Assembly (NCBI GenBank): GCA_029194535.1
Contig: JARFXR010000003.1
Location: 208,880 to 272,879 of the forward strand
DNA: 64,000 bases
DNA from: Nitrospira sp.
GTDB lineage: Bacteria > Nitrospirota > Nitrospiria > Nitrospirales > Nitrospiraceae
Reading direction: 5' to 3'
Shown here: in pieces, positions 44,217 through 53,632 of the stretch
Numbering within the stretch: position 1 is the stretch's first letter
Layout: each line of letters begins with the position of its first letter
The notes under the pieces: generated by a model
What the model saw: the letters and a program-made list of their open reading frames with translations, nothing else
The model's database searches: none
Told to the model about the DNA's origin: nothing
Made by a program: the position numbers and the translations under genes

Positions 44217-44912
44217 ATGACGCAATGCTCTGACGACAGTCAGACACACAGGCGACTCCAGATAGTCATCGCGACGATTGTCATCAATATCACTGCGGTT
44301 GCCGCGTTGACCCTCGCGCCCTGGTCCGACTGGGAAACCGGCCTCGCCCTCAATCTTGTGGATAACGTGCTACTGGTTAGCTTCATCGCACGACATCGCG
44401 ATGTTGGGCTTGCCCGTTTCATGCTCTTCGGCCTGGGAGTCGGATTTTCGGAGCTGATGGCAGACGCCTGGCTGGTGGATTACACCAAGACCTTGGACTA
44501 TTCCATCGGCGGTGGGCCGATGCTTTGGCGCTCCCCGTTCTGGATGCCCTTCGCCTGGGAAGTCGTCGCCGTGCAGTTCGGCTCCGTCGGTTTCTGGCTG
44601 TGGAAGCGATTCGGTCGTCGGGGATTGGCCGCGGTCGGTGTACTCGGCGCGATCAACATTCCCTATTACGAAGAAATGGCCCGGCTCATTCACTGGTGGC
44701 AATACAGCAACTGCCGCATGCTCTCCCACACCCCCTACTACATCATCCTCGGCGAATTCGGCATCGTGATTCTGCTCGCCGTCCTGGCCAAGCCTGTTGC
44801 ACAAGGCACCTGGACTACTTCTATACTCGCCGGCCTCGCCGGCGGCTCCGGCATCTTCCTCTGCTATGCCGTGGCCTATGGCCTTACCGAGGGCCTGATG
44901 CCTCTGAGCTAG
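44217..44912 (+). CDS. Multi-pass membrane protein, unknown
   Basis: Taken from ATG 44217, the product is 231 aa with about seven TM segments (IVIATIVINITAVAALTLAP, FMLFGLGVGFSELMADAW, VVAVQFGSVGFWLWKRF, YYIILGEFGIVILLAVLA and a final ILAGLAGGSGIFLCYAVAYG). NIPYYEEMARLIHWWQYSNC carries acidic and aromatic residues inside the membrane part and may be an active or binding site. I do not recognise the family securely. It is convergent with the large secreted protein gene. Confidence 0.6.
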   Translation: MTQCSDDSQTHRRLQIVIATIVINITAVAALTLAPWSDWETGLALNLVDNVLLVSFIARHRDVGLARFMLFGLGVGFSELMADAWLVDYTKTLDYSIGGGPMLWRSPFWMPFAWEVVAVQFGSVGFWLWKRFGRRGLAAVGVLGAINIPYYEEMARLIHWWQYSNCRMLSHTPYYIILGEFGIVILLAVLAKPVAQGTWTTSILAGLAGGSGIFLCYAVAYGLTEGLMPLS

Positions 44913-45122
44913 AGTCCGCGCACGTCGCGAAATAACTGCCGAGATCCTGACCGGCGGCTGATTTCCAGGGATCTGGCTAGAATCCTGCCCATGAATTCAA
45001 GCTCAGATTCCTGCTGTGGGAGGGCGGCGAGGTTCGCGACCGGGTCGGCCTTCCGGATTTTGGCTTTGGACTTCGTTGAAGGTGTGGTGAACCGTCCGCA
45101 GCTCGAACCGACGATCAGCCGG

Positions 45123-48100
45123 TCAGGGAGCCGGCCGGAGGGCGACGGCACTGCTCACCCAATTTTGGGCATCCACTTGGGTCCAGTCCATCGTCTCCGA
45201 TCCAGCTACCGCTTTATCGTTCACGGTTGAAACCCCGACCGCATCAGTGGTGCCCGTGGTGAGGCGGTTGACCCGGGTGGTTTGCCCGAGGCCTACCGTC
45301 ATGCCGTTCGCCTGCCCAATGGCACAATCCGTAATCAACGCATGGGGGGTTCCCGTAGTGATCTGCGCCGAGAGCGTGGTGCCGCTGCCACCGCTGCCGG
45401 CGGTCGCATCCACCGGGGTGACTTGATGCACACCGGCATAACTCGTGGCGGACCCGACTCCGTAGCTGGCGAGCGCGCCGGCCCACGTCACCGTGATCGT
45501 ATTCGGCCCCACCGCCGGGTTCACCAGATACCAGAGTTCGGTCCCTAACGCGACGCCGACATCGGTGCGCACATCCGAACGGGCTTTCGTCAGCGCGATG
45601 CCCCCATTGACGGTGACGCTGGTGACGGCGACATTGCCCGCTGCCGTATCCCGGGCTTGCGTGCAGACGGCAAGCACTCGATTCGCGCCGCTCCCGATGG
45701 TATGGGACCAGGTGACAGCATTGGTCCTGTTGCCCGTGGCGGAATTGCTCACGGCATCGAAGGTCACGGCCGCAGCAGGCGGGGCCGTTCCGAAGCCGCC
45801 CATCGCCCAGTCGTCCACCGTCGCGTTGGTGGGGGTGCCGCCAGTGTTCATCCAGAACAAGAGGCCCGCGCGGCCGCTGGTAAACTCCGTATCGGTCGTC
45901 GTGAGCACCAGAGTGTCCGTCGTGGACCCGGCGGGGATCCGATAAAGGCGCAAGGTCGTCCCTTGGGCTTCGCACCGCAGCCGATCCCCACTGCCCCAGA
46001 CGGTGTCAAAATCACTGGCCAGGTTCGCGTCCCCGTCGCCATTGGGATGGTGGCTGACAATCGCGCTATTGCGGGCCGCAAGATTGGTGGCGGTTTTCCG
46101 CGCATAGCACCAGTACCAGTTGATCGTCGGCGGGGCCGCCATCCGGAGAGCGCAGCCGACCTCCCGGTCCTCTGAACCGGTAAAGGTCCCCAGTGTAATC
46201 TGACACCATTGATCGACGCCCGGCGTCACCGCGTTGTAGCTTTCAACCGATTTCGGATCGGACGGGTTGAGGCTGGTGACGCGGGCCTGATTGGCAGTAA
46301 TGCCCACGTCGTCCTTGCCGGAATAGCCCCCACTCCACAGACTGCCCAGGCTGGCCGCATCAGCCCGGTTAAAGTTGTCCGTGGCCAGGGTCGTCCGACC
46401 GGTGGGAGGCGGCGGCGTGGCGGGGGTGGCCACGGTGAGGATCGGGGAAGAATAGGGACTGAGATTATGCGCGGCATCTTCCGCCCGCACCCGATAACTA
46501 TAACTGGTCCCGGGCGTCAGGCCGGTGTCGGCGTAGCTGGTCGTGGTCGGAGAGGCAATCAGCGCAAAGCTGCTGCAGCCCGCCCCCTGGCAGCGTTCCA
46601 CCCGATAGTTGGTCACGCCGACCAGATCGCTCGCCGCGGGCCAACTCACATTGATCTGCGTGCCGCTGGCCGCACTGCCCGTTGGACTGCCCGGCGCCGT
46701 CGGCGGGGTCGTGTCGACGGGGAGGCCGAAGCCGCCCATCGCAAAGCCGCTGAGTTGCGCATCGGTCACAGCGCCGCCCGCCCCCACCGCCACATAGATG
46801 CCGGTGGTGCCGCTCGCATAAGTCGCATCGGTCGCGCTCAGCAAGAGCGTCTCGGCGGCCCCCACCACCCGGTAGAGTTTGATCGTGCTGCCTTGCACTT
46901 CACAGCGAAGTTTATCCCCCGCCCCCCAGACCGTCGTGGTGTCACTCCCCAGCGACGTCGAGACGCCCCCACTGAACCGCCGAATGCCGGATCGATTCGT
47001 TTGGTTGATGGCTGCAAAACAGCGATAGCCGCTATAGGTACTCGGATTGCTCAACCGGAGATGCACCCCCGCTTGGGCGCCCACCCCACTCGTCAACGCG
47101 CCGATCGTCACTTCGCTCCACTGATCGTTCGGGGTCGTGACGCCGGTATACTGCTCCACCGTGGCGGCCGCCGCCCCCACGGCCGACATGACGACGCGTC
47201 CTGAGAGAATCCGCCCGCTCGTGAATCCGCTATAGGAATCGGTATAGGCCGCGCCCAGGTCCGCACTGTCTGCCCGATTGAAGGTATCCGTAAACAACGT
47301 CGTGCGACCAGGCGGCGGCGTGGCGGGGGTGGCCACGGTGAGGATCGGGGAAGAATAGGGACTGAGATTATGCGCGGCATCTTCCGCCCGCACCCGATAA
47401 CTATAACTGGTCCCGGGCGTCAGGCCGGTGTCGGCGTAGCTGGTCGTGGTCGGAGAGGCAATCAGCGCAAAGCTGCTGCAGCCCGCCCCCTGGCAGCGTT
47501 CCACCCGATAGTTGGTCACGCCGACCAGATCGCTCGCCGCGGGCCAACTCACATTGATCTGCGTGCCGCTGGCCGCACTGCCCGTTGGACTGCCCGGCGC
47601 CGTCGGCGGGGTCGTGTCGACGGGGAGGCCGAAGCCGCCCATCGCAAAGCCGCTGAGTTGCGCATCGGTCACAGCGCCGCCCGCCCCCACCGCCACATAG
47701 ATGCCGGTGGTGCCGCTCGCATAAGTCGCATCGGTCGCGCTCAGCAAGAGCGTCTCGGCGGCCCCCACCACCCGGTAGAGTTTGATCGTGCTGCCTTGCA
47801 CTTCACAGCGAAGTTTATCCCCCGCCCCCCAGACCGTCGTGGTGTCACTCCCCAGCGACGTCGAGACGCCCCCACTGAACCGCCGAATGCCGGATCGATT
47901 CGTTTGGTTGATGGCTGCAAAACAGCGATAGCCGCTATAGGTACTCGGATTGCTCAACCGGAGATGCACCCCCGCTTGGGCGCCCACCCCACTCGTCAAC
48001 GCGCCGATCGTCACTTCGCTCCACTGATCGTTCGGGGTCGTGACGCCGGTATACTGCTCCACCGTGGCGGCCGCCGCCCCCACGGCCGACATGACGACGC

Positions 48101-50810
48101 GTCCTGAGAGAATCCGCCCGCTCGTGAATCCGCTATAGGAATCGGTATAGGCCGCGCCCAGGTCCGCACTGTCTGCCCGATTGAAGGTATCCGTAAACAA
48201 CGTCGTGCGACCGATGCCGGCGGTCTGAGCCGTCGTGATGGGCGAATAGGGACTAAAATTGCCCACGGCATCCCTGGCCCGAACCCGGTAGTTGTAGGTG
48301 GCGCCGCTGCTCAGACCGGTGTCGGCGTAGCTGGTCGTGGTCGGAGAGGCAACCAGCGCAAAGCTGCTGCAGCCCGCCCCTTGGCAGCGTTCCACCTGAT
48401 AGCCCGTGACGCCAATATTATCGGTCGAAGTAGGCCAACTCAGGTTCACCTGTGTCCCGCTGGGTGTGCTGGCGGTGAGACTGGTCGGCGTCGACGGTTG
48501 GGACGTGTCGGCAGTGAGGCTGTAGTTGGCCGTGTAGGTTCCAGTACCCGCGGCTAGCACGAGATGCGATTGGTTGCCCCCATCGGACCAGGAATTGAAG
48601 TGATACGTCGTTGATCCCTGGATCTGTGGTGTGCCGGCACTGACCGAGTTCATGGACCCCAGAATGACCGTTCGCGTGAAAGGAGTGACGGAGGTGCTGC
48701 TTCCGACAGCCAGCTGCAGACCCGGTGGAATGGATTCAAAGTTCAGCGTGACGGTTTGCGGATTCAGCTGGACGCTCTTCGTGTCCGTCAGGCCGGTGGC
48801 ACTCTTGACGGTCAGCTTGATCTCCAAATAAGAGAGATATTCATGGTCGGGCGCCGAAAACGATCCCGACGTCACGCCGGGGAAACTTTGTATCGGATGG
48901 GTATGACAGTCGGATGGACAATGATGCAGGATCACCTCCCACAGAAATGCCGAGGGCGGGAGCGCGCCCTGTCCCGGTGCGGTGGCATGACCGGAGAAGC
49001 TAATGGACTGGCCGACCTGCCATTGAGTACCCGCAGTCGGAGCATCAATGAATGATGTCGGGCTCCCCGCCTGGATCGAGATGCTATCGACGCTCGACGC
49101 CCCATGATTGTCGGTGACCTTGAGCTGCACCTTGTATAGTTTTGCTTGTGTGTAGGTGAAAGAGGTCTGAGCCGTCGTGGCATCGTCAAAGATTCCGTCG
49201 CCATTCAAGTCCCATGAGTACTTCAGGGTGTCGCCTGCATCAGGATCGGTCGACCCGCTCCCATTGAACGTGACGTTAAGCGGAACCGGCCCTGCCAAGG
49301 GAGTCGCCTGAATAACGACAGTCGGAGCCTGATTGCCGCTCGTGTACCGGATGCGTCGGATAGCTCCTCCCTCGAAGTCCACGTAGAACAAATCTCCTCC
49401 CGGCCCAATTTGTATGTCGACCGGATTGGAGGCGGGGTCTACAAACGTGGCTCTGGTCGCAGGATCCGGCAATCCGTTCGCTCCTGGTCGCATGCTCCAA
49501 ATGCATCTCCGGGAATGGTCGGCGAAGAACAGCGCGCCCTGATACGGGGCTGGATACGTTCCTCCCTGCATGAACGCCAGGCCTGAAATTGATGAACTGC
49601 CGTTGGAACATGTTTCTCCCGATACGACAGGCTGGTTTGCCTGATAGGCAAAATGTGGAGGAGTATGTCCACTCGGCTGAGAGTAAAGATTTTGGCAGAT
49701 AGTCAGACCAATCGATTGATAGGCCGACTGTACACCGGCCCCTTCGTAGCAGGGCCAGCCGAAGTTTCTCACGGTTGGACTCAGAGGATCCGAAATCCGG
49801 TTGATCTCCTCCCAGGTCCCCCACCCTACGTCACCGACCCACAACTCATTGGTCCCCGGTCTGAATGTGAAGCGAAATGGGTTGCGGAATCCGTAACCCA
49901 CAATCCTGCGGGCGTTGGGGTCTGTATTGGCGAACAGAGGATTATCCGAGAGAGGCGCTCCAGTATAGGGGTCAATCCTGATGATCGTGCCATCGAGGAC
50001 CACCGGTCCGTTGACGCGACGAAGACTCTGGGATCTGGTCGCGCCGCCTTCCGCTTTCGGAGGCGTCTGAACTCCGCCGATTCCTACCGGTGGATCTCCG
50101 AGCGGATTCAAGGGATTCCCTGCTTGTCCATAATCGGCGAAGTTAAAACTGGCCCCATCTCCGGCAGATGCGTACAGCGCGCCGTCCGGACCGAACATGA
50201 CGGTGTCCATGGAGTGGCTCGGAAACTGTTGGCCCCACCCCTCGACCAAGACAATTTCTGTTCCGGTTGATACATTGCCGCCGGATGATTGGAGCAGCGA
50301 GACCCGGCCGCTCACGACGCATCCGTCCGTGGTCGGCCCCGGAGGGGTAGGACAAGCATCCGACGTCCCTCCGACTGTGCCCCACCGCGGCACTTGTGCA
50401 TTATTGGGGTCCTTGTCATAGGTATAGGAGACATAGACATAAGGAACCGTGGGGAAATCCGGGTGTAGTTCCAGACCCATCAGCCCGCGGTCCCAATAGT
50501 TATGTACATTGGTCCGCAGGTCGTGAAACACGGTCGGAGTGGTGGTTGACAGATTGGGGAATACCTTGATGAGGCCGCTCTTTTCGGCAACGAAAACCTT
50601 TCCGTCCGGCGAAAAGCGAACAGTGGTCGGCTCAGTTAACCCGGAGAAGACTACCGACTCAGAGAATCCGGGGGGGAGGCTGGCGGCTTGTAGCTCCACA
50701 ATCGCAGAACTCAGGAGGCAGAACAGCGCTGCAAAGATCCCGGTCCAGCGCACACCCGAGTTCCCCTGCCTTCTCGCATACCGAAGCGGGAACACACCCA
50801 AATAACCCAA
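45123..50810 (-). CDS. Secreted sugar-dehydrogenase/PKD/FN3 multidomain protein
   Basis: A TTG start at 50810 has AGGGGG upstream. The 1895-aa product begins with a signal peptide (about 1-43). Residues 45-440 are a glucose/sorbosone-dehydrogenase-type beta-propeller (FPSHSMDTVMFGPDGALYAS, RIVGYGFRNPFRFTF). A PKD domain (SGSTDPDAGDTLKYSWDLNG) follows near 455-550. FN3 domains (VERCQGAGCSSFALVASPTT) then alternate with a concanavalin-like module marked DTFNRADSADLG. Residues about 867-1167 and 1168-1468 are identical 301-aa copies. A diverged third module (DNFNRADAASLG) and a C-terminal beta domain end the chain. Likely an extracellular carbohydrate-related protein. Confidence 0.8.
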   Translation of the reverse strand: MGYLGVFPLRYARRQGNSGVRWTGIFAALFCLLSSAIVELQAASLPPGFSESVVFSGLTEPTTVRFSPDGKVFVAEKSGLIKVFPNLSTTTPTVFHDLRTNVHNYWDRGLMGLELHPDFPTVPYVYVSYTYDKDPNNAQVPRWGTVGGTSDACPTPPGPTTDGCVVSGRVSLLQSSGGNVSTGTEIVLVEGWGQQFPSHSMDTVMFGPDGALYASAGDGASFNFADYGQAGNPLNPLGDPPVGIGGVQTPPKAEGGATRSQSLRRVNGPVVLDGTIIRIDPYTGAPLSDNPLFANTDPNARRIVGYGFRNPFRFTFRPGTNELWVGDVGWGTWEEINRISDPLSPTVRNFGWPCYEGAGVQSAYQSIGLTICQNLYSQPSGHTPPHFAYQANQPVVSGETCSNGSSSISGLAFMQGGTYPAPYQGALFFADHSRRCIWSMRPGANGLPDPATRATFVDPASNPVDIQIGPGGDLFYVDFEGGAIRRIRYTSGNQAPTVVIQATPLAGPVPLNVTFNGSGSTDPDAGDTLKYSWDLNGDGIFDDATTAQTSFTYTQAKLYKVQLKVTDNHGASSVDSISIQAGSPTSFIDAPTAGTQWQVGQSISFSGHATAPGQGALPPSAFLWEVILHHCPSDCHTHPIQSFPGVTSGSFSAPDHEYLSYLEIKLTVKSATGLTDTKSVQLNPQTVTLNFESIPPGLQLAVGSSTSVTPFTRTVILGSMNSVSAGTPQIQGSTTYHFNSWSDGGNQSHLVLAAGTGTYTANYSLTADTSQPSTPTSLTASTPSGTQVNLSWPTSTDNIGVTGYQVERCQGAGCSSFALVASPTTTSYADTGLSSGATYNYRVRARDAVGNFSPYSPITTAQTAGIGRTTLFTDTFNRADSADLGAAYTDSYSGFTSGRILSGRVVMSAVGAAAATVEQYTGVTTPNDQWSEVTIGALTSGVGAQAGVHLRLSNPSTYSGYRCFAAINQTNRSGIRRFSGGVSTSLGSDTTTVWGAGDKLRCEVQGSTIKLYRVVGAAETLLLSATDATYASGTTGIYVAVGAGGAVTDAQLSGFAMGGFGLPVDTTPPTAPGSPTGSAASGTQINVSWPAASDLVGVTNYRVERCQGAGCSSFALIASPTTTSYADTGLTPGTSYSYRVRAEDAAHNLSPYSSPILTVATPATPPPGRTTLFTDTFNRADSADLGAAYTDSYSGFTSGRILSGRVVMSAVGAAAATVEQYTGVTTPNDQWSEVTIGALTSGVGAQAGVHLRLSNPSTYSGYRCFAAINQTNRSGIRRFSGGVSTSLGSDTTTVWGAGDKLRCEVQGSTIKLYRVVGAAETLLLSATDATYASGTTGIYVAVGAGGAVTDAQLSGFAMGGFGLPVDTTPPTAPGSPTGSAASGTQINVSWPAASDLVGVTNYRVERCQGAGCSSFALIASPTTTSYADTGLTPGTSYSYRVRAEDAAHNLSPYSSPILTVATPATPPPPTGRTTLATDNFNRADAASLGSLWSGGYSGKDDVGITANQARVTSLNPSDPKSVESYNAVTPGVDQWCQITLGTFTGSEDREVGCALRMAAPPTINWYWCYARKTATNLAARNSAIVSHHPNGDGDANLASDFDTVWGSGDRLRCEAQGTTLRLYRIPAGSTTDTLVLTTTDTEFTSGRAGLLFWMNTGGTPTNATVDDWAMGGFGTAPPAAAVTFDAVSNSATGNRTNAVTWSHTIGSGANRVLAVCTQARDTAAGNVAVTSVTVNGGIALTKARSDVRTDVGVALGTELWYLVNPAVGPNTITVTWAGALASYGVGSATSYAGVHQVTPVDATAGSGGSGTTLSAQITTGTPHALITDCAIGQANGMTVGLGQTTRVNRLTTGTTDAVGVSTVNDKAVAGSETMDWTQVDAQNWVSSAVALRPAP
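46407..48212. repeat. Exact 903-bp tandem duplication inside the secreted-protein gene
   Basis: Copy A is 46407-47309 and copy B 47310-48212. The DNA matches with a constant offset of 903 nt, and both strands give the same translations in several frames, so divergence is nil or nearly so. The unit is 301 codons, one FN3 plus one FNRAD module, and stays in frame. Confidence 0.9.
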
Positions 50811-50952
50811 AAGACCCCCTACAACGGAAATGAAATGATCTCTTCAAAGGTTGCGCATTTTGTTCAAATAACCGCGCAACCACAATCCCCTCAAACGGGT
50901 TAAGTATTCGCATCGGGAAATTCTTCGTGAATCGCCCGCGAACAATGGGATG

Positions 50953-50976
50953 TGGTGGGCCGCCGGGACTCGAACT
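50953..50976 (-). other. tRNA 3'-end remnant, possible attachment site
   Basis: On the minus strand the string TTCGAGTCCCGG-CGGCCCA-CCA is a T-loop, T-stem half, acceptor half and CCA of a tRNA. The 5' T-stem half, anticodon and D arms do not pair with anything upstream, so no intact tRNA is here. Such 3' ends are left at integration sites. Confidence 0.5.
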
Positions 50977-51173
50977 CATCGGCCCCGCCTTAAGAGGGCT
51001 GATCACTCCTCGAAGACTGGGAACGACAGACAACGATGGCGCGAGAATCACCGCACAGAAGATGAGGTCTGTCTCGGAACGAAGGCCCTATCTTGCGCCT
51101 CAGGTGTTTGCCTGCCTACAATACCCCGCCTTGTGAAACCCGTTGGTTTGGAATTCGATAAGGAGGGACTTCA

Positions 51174-51677
51174 ATGTGGCGGATGATCGCGCTCCTCACA
51201 TTCTCAGCGTTAACACTGTCCTGCAGTGGAGAAGGCAGTGGAGGAAACGGCGCACCGACCGGCGCGACACAAACGACTCCGGTCGCAGGAGTCAATGCTC
51301 CCACCCCGGTTACCGGTTCGGACCAACAGGCGATCAAAGACCGCGTGACCTCGACCATTGGTCCTTTGCCGGCGGGATGGAACGAAATCGTATTCGATGA
51401 GGTTGAAAAACGTCAGATCCGCATGACGCTCATGTATGCGAATGCGCCTGCGAATCCGGATCAAGTCAAGAACGACACATACAAGATTGCCAAAGCCGCA
51501 TTGAGGGTATTGGCTGAAAGCGGCCGAGATTCTCAGCGGGAGATGGTTACAGTTGTCGTGAACAGCCAAATATCTGGAGCAGGACAAGCGGGAGCCAATA
51601 ATATGGTGGGGTCTTTCGGTACGATGACGTACGATTACACGACGGATCAGCTCACATTCAAGCCGGCAAAGAGCTGA
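51174..51677 (+). CDS. Lipoprotein, unknown
   Basis: GTG 51174 follows AAGGAGG by 9 nt; an in-frame ATG lies at 51183. The 167-aa product has a lipobox LTLS-C and a Gly/Thr/Pro-rich linker, then a compact alpha/beta domain (AIKDRVTSTIGPLPAGWNEI, YKIAKAALRVLAESGRDSQR, MVTVVVNSQISG). No family is recognised. It stands alone. Confidence 0.65.
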   Translation: MWRMIALLTFSALTLSCSGEGSGGNGAPTGATQTTPVAGVNAPTPVTGSDQQAIKDRVTSTIGPLPAGWNEIVFDEVEKRQIRMTLMYANAPANPDQVKNDTYKIAKAALRVLAESGRDSQREMVTVVVNSQISGAGQAGANNMVGSFGTMTYDYTTDQLTFKPAKS

Positions 51678-51885
51678 ATGCGACCTACGGCTCGAGATGG
51701 CTCCGTTTGTTTGGACAGCCTTTGCCCATTCACAACCGGCGCCGGACGATGTGAAGCCCACGCGGCGTTCTCCCCTGTGTGCGTCCGTCCAATCCTTGAT
51801 GGGATAGCCTAGTAGTCGAAGGTCCTGTCACGCGCCACCCCAGTGTGCGTCTCAGACCCTCTCGCAGGCGTGGAGAGTGCCCGTT

Positions 51886-52170
51886 TCATATTTCAGACTT
51901 CGCCTCAAGCGTTCCATCAAAACCGGATCGCGCCGGCGCCATCCGTTCCATGCTGATCTGAAGCCGCTGGTCTTTCAAGAGCCCGGTGAACGCCTGGCTT
52001 GTGAAAGAGGAAATTCCATTTTGGTTTGACAGAGTTGCCCCCATGGGTTGTAGTTGTGGGGATGGAAGAGTCTTCACGAGCGGCAGCGGGCCCTGATCTC
52101 CAGCACTGTACGCAGCAACACTTGGGTGCTGGATTGCGTCCATGACGGAGAGAACACCGTCTTTACCCAA
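51886..52170 (-). CDS. Doubtful 94-aa frame, perhaps a gene fragment
   Basis: The minus frame from TTG 52170 includes SSFTSQAFTGLLKDQRLQIS and RSGFDGTLEAKSEI, which look protein-like, but there is no ribosome site or known motif. Could be chance or the tail of a lost gene. Confidence 0.25.
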   Translation of the reverse strand: MGKDGVLSVMDAIQHPSVAAYSAGDQGPLPLVKTLPSPQLQPMGATLSNQNGISSFTSQAFTGLLKDQRLQISMERMAPARSGFDGTLEAKSEI

Positions 52171-52194
52171 TCAGATGCTCATGGAGGATCTCGA

Positions 52195-53601
52195 ATGAAT
52201 TGCCTACGTTTGGCGACACTTGTGGTGACGCTGCTGAGTCCCAATGTGGGCTTGTCGGCTGTCACCGCTGATCCCGAGGCCACTGCAGACACGAAGGCCC
52301 TGCTCGACTATTTCTATTCGCTCATGGACAACACCACCGGCCACGTCCTCACCGGTCAGACGATTTGGCGCGATATGGTCGTCGGGAGCGGCCCGTATAT
52401 GTGGTCCCTCCTGAACGACACCATCGCCGCCACCGGGAAGCGTCCCGCCATCTACGCGCCGATCAGCACCAGTTACAGCGACCCACAGGCGCGGCAAACG
52501 ATCCTGGATCACTGGAACGCGGGCGGGCTCATCAAGCTCTCGATCTTCCTGGGAAATGAGCCCGAAAAAGCGGGGTGGTACGGGCATGCCCCGCTCACCA
52601 ACGGCGAGCTCGACGCGCTCATGGTCGATCCCCGATACATGCAGCTGATGGACGATTTTGCAGCCAACGTGCTGCAGTACCAAGCGCAGGGGGTCGTCTT
52701 CATTGCGCGGCTATTCCCGGAGGCGAACGGGAATTGGAACTGGTACTCCGTGCCGGATCAGGCGCGATTCGTCCAGCTGTGGAAGCAGTTCCAGGCCAGG
52801 ATGCGGACCAAAGGTGTCCATAACCTGATCTACTTGTTTTGCCCCGCTGATGAGGTCGGCAATTATCTGTATGGCTATCCTGGCGATGCCTTTGTCGATC
52901 TGACAGGCCTGGACAGCTACCAGAGCCTCACCACGAATTTGCCGACGATTGCCGGCTACACGACCGTGCAGCCGAAGCACAAGCCGATGATCATCGGCGA
53001 GTACGGCTTCTTTCGCCTGGACGCGCCGATCACTTACCAGCATCGGGATGCGAAATGGATTGTGCCGGGGCTCAAGGCGAGCATGCCGGACATTGTCGGG
53101 ATCGTCAATTGGACGACGCCATACAACATCACCAGTATGAACACGCCGACCGACTACATGCTCGATCCCTACGTGGTGAATGCACCGGTGCCGTGGAGCG
53201 GCGCTCCGCCGCCTGCTGATGCGACCCCTCCATCTCGAGTCATCGGGGTACAGGTGTCCGGTGTCACGAGCACCTCGGTGACCGTGACTCATGCCGGTGC
53301 GATCGATAATATCGATGTTTTGTCCTACCGCTACGAGATATGTACCGAGAGTAGCTGTACCGACTTTGGGCTCTGGACGACTTCAACCGGATCGCAACTC
53401 AGCACCACCCTGCCGAATTTGACCGCCGACACGACCTATCGCCTTCGCGTCAATGCCCAGGATACGGCAGGGAATCCTGGTCCGTACTCATCGACCGTGA
53501 ACTTCACCACCGCAAGCGTCATCACACCGTCCAGAGGAACACCGGCCTCGGACGATTTCACGAACGCCGACCAAGATCCACTGTCTCTGGGTGGCACCTA
53601 G
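52195..53601 (+). CDS. GH26-type glycoside hydrolase with FN3, truncated-looking end
   Basis: ATG 52195 follows GGAGG by 7 nt. The 468-aa product has a signal peptide, then residues about 30-340 in the style of GH26 (mannanase-like) TIM barrels: LTGQTIWRDM, FIARLFPEANGNWNWY with a likely acid/base Glu, and PMIIGEYGFFRLD with a likely nucleophile Glu. An FN3 domain follows (ADTTYRLRVNAQDTAGNPGP). The chain stops just after DDFTNADQDPLSLGG, the opening motif of the same FNRAD module found in the neighbouring 1895-aa protein, so that module has been lost. Secreted polysaccharide hydrolysis is likely. Confidence 0.75.
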   Translation: MNCLRLATLVVTLLSPNVGLSAVTADPEATADTKALLDYFYSLMDNTTGHVLTGQTIWRDMVVGSGPYMWSLLNDTIAATGKRPAIYAPISTSYSDPQARQTILDHWNAGGLIKLSIFLGNEPEKAGWYGHAPLTNGELDALMVDPRYMQLMDDFAANVLQYQAQGVVFIARLFPEANGNWNWYSVPDQARFVQLWKQFQARMRTKGVHNLIYLFCPADEVGNYLYGYPGDAFVDLTGLDSYQSLTTNLPTIAGYTTVQPKHKPMIIGEYGFFRLDAPITYQHRDAKWIVPGLKASMPDIVGIVNWTTPYNITSMNTPTDYMLDPYVVNAPVPWSGAPPPADATPPSRVIGVQVSGVTSTSVTVTHAGAIDNIDVLSYRYEICTESSCTDFGLWTTSTGSQLSTTLPNLTADTTYRLRVNAQDTAGNPGPYSSTVNFTTASVITPSRGTPASDDFTNADQDPLSLGGT

Positions 53602-53632
53602 ATACCCGCCTGAAAACCCGCTCTGTCGTGGA

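Noticed and set aside
46209..48107. Repeated plus-strand Arg-rich frames of 331 and 245 codons
   Set aside because: They are antisense to the tandem FN3/FNRAD modules; their repetition only mirrors the 903-bp duplication.
50930..51010. A tRNA gene on the minus strand
   Set aside because: Only the 3' 22-24 nt fit; no D arm, anticodon arm or 5' acceptor strand can be folded, so it is listed as a remnant.
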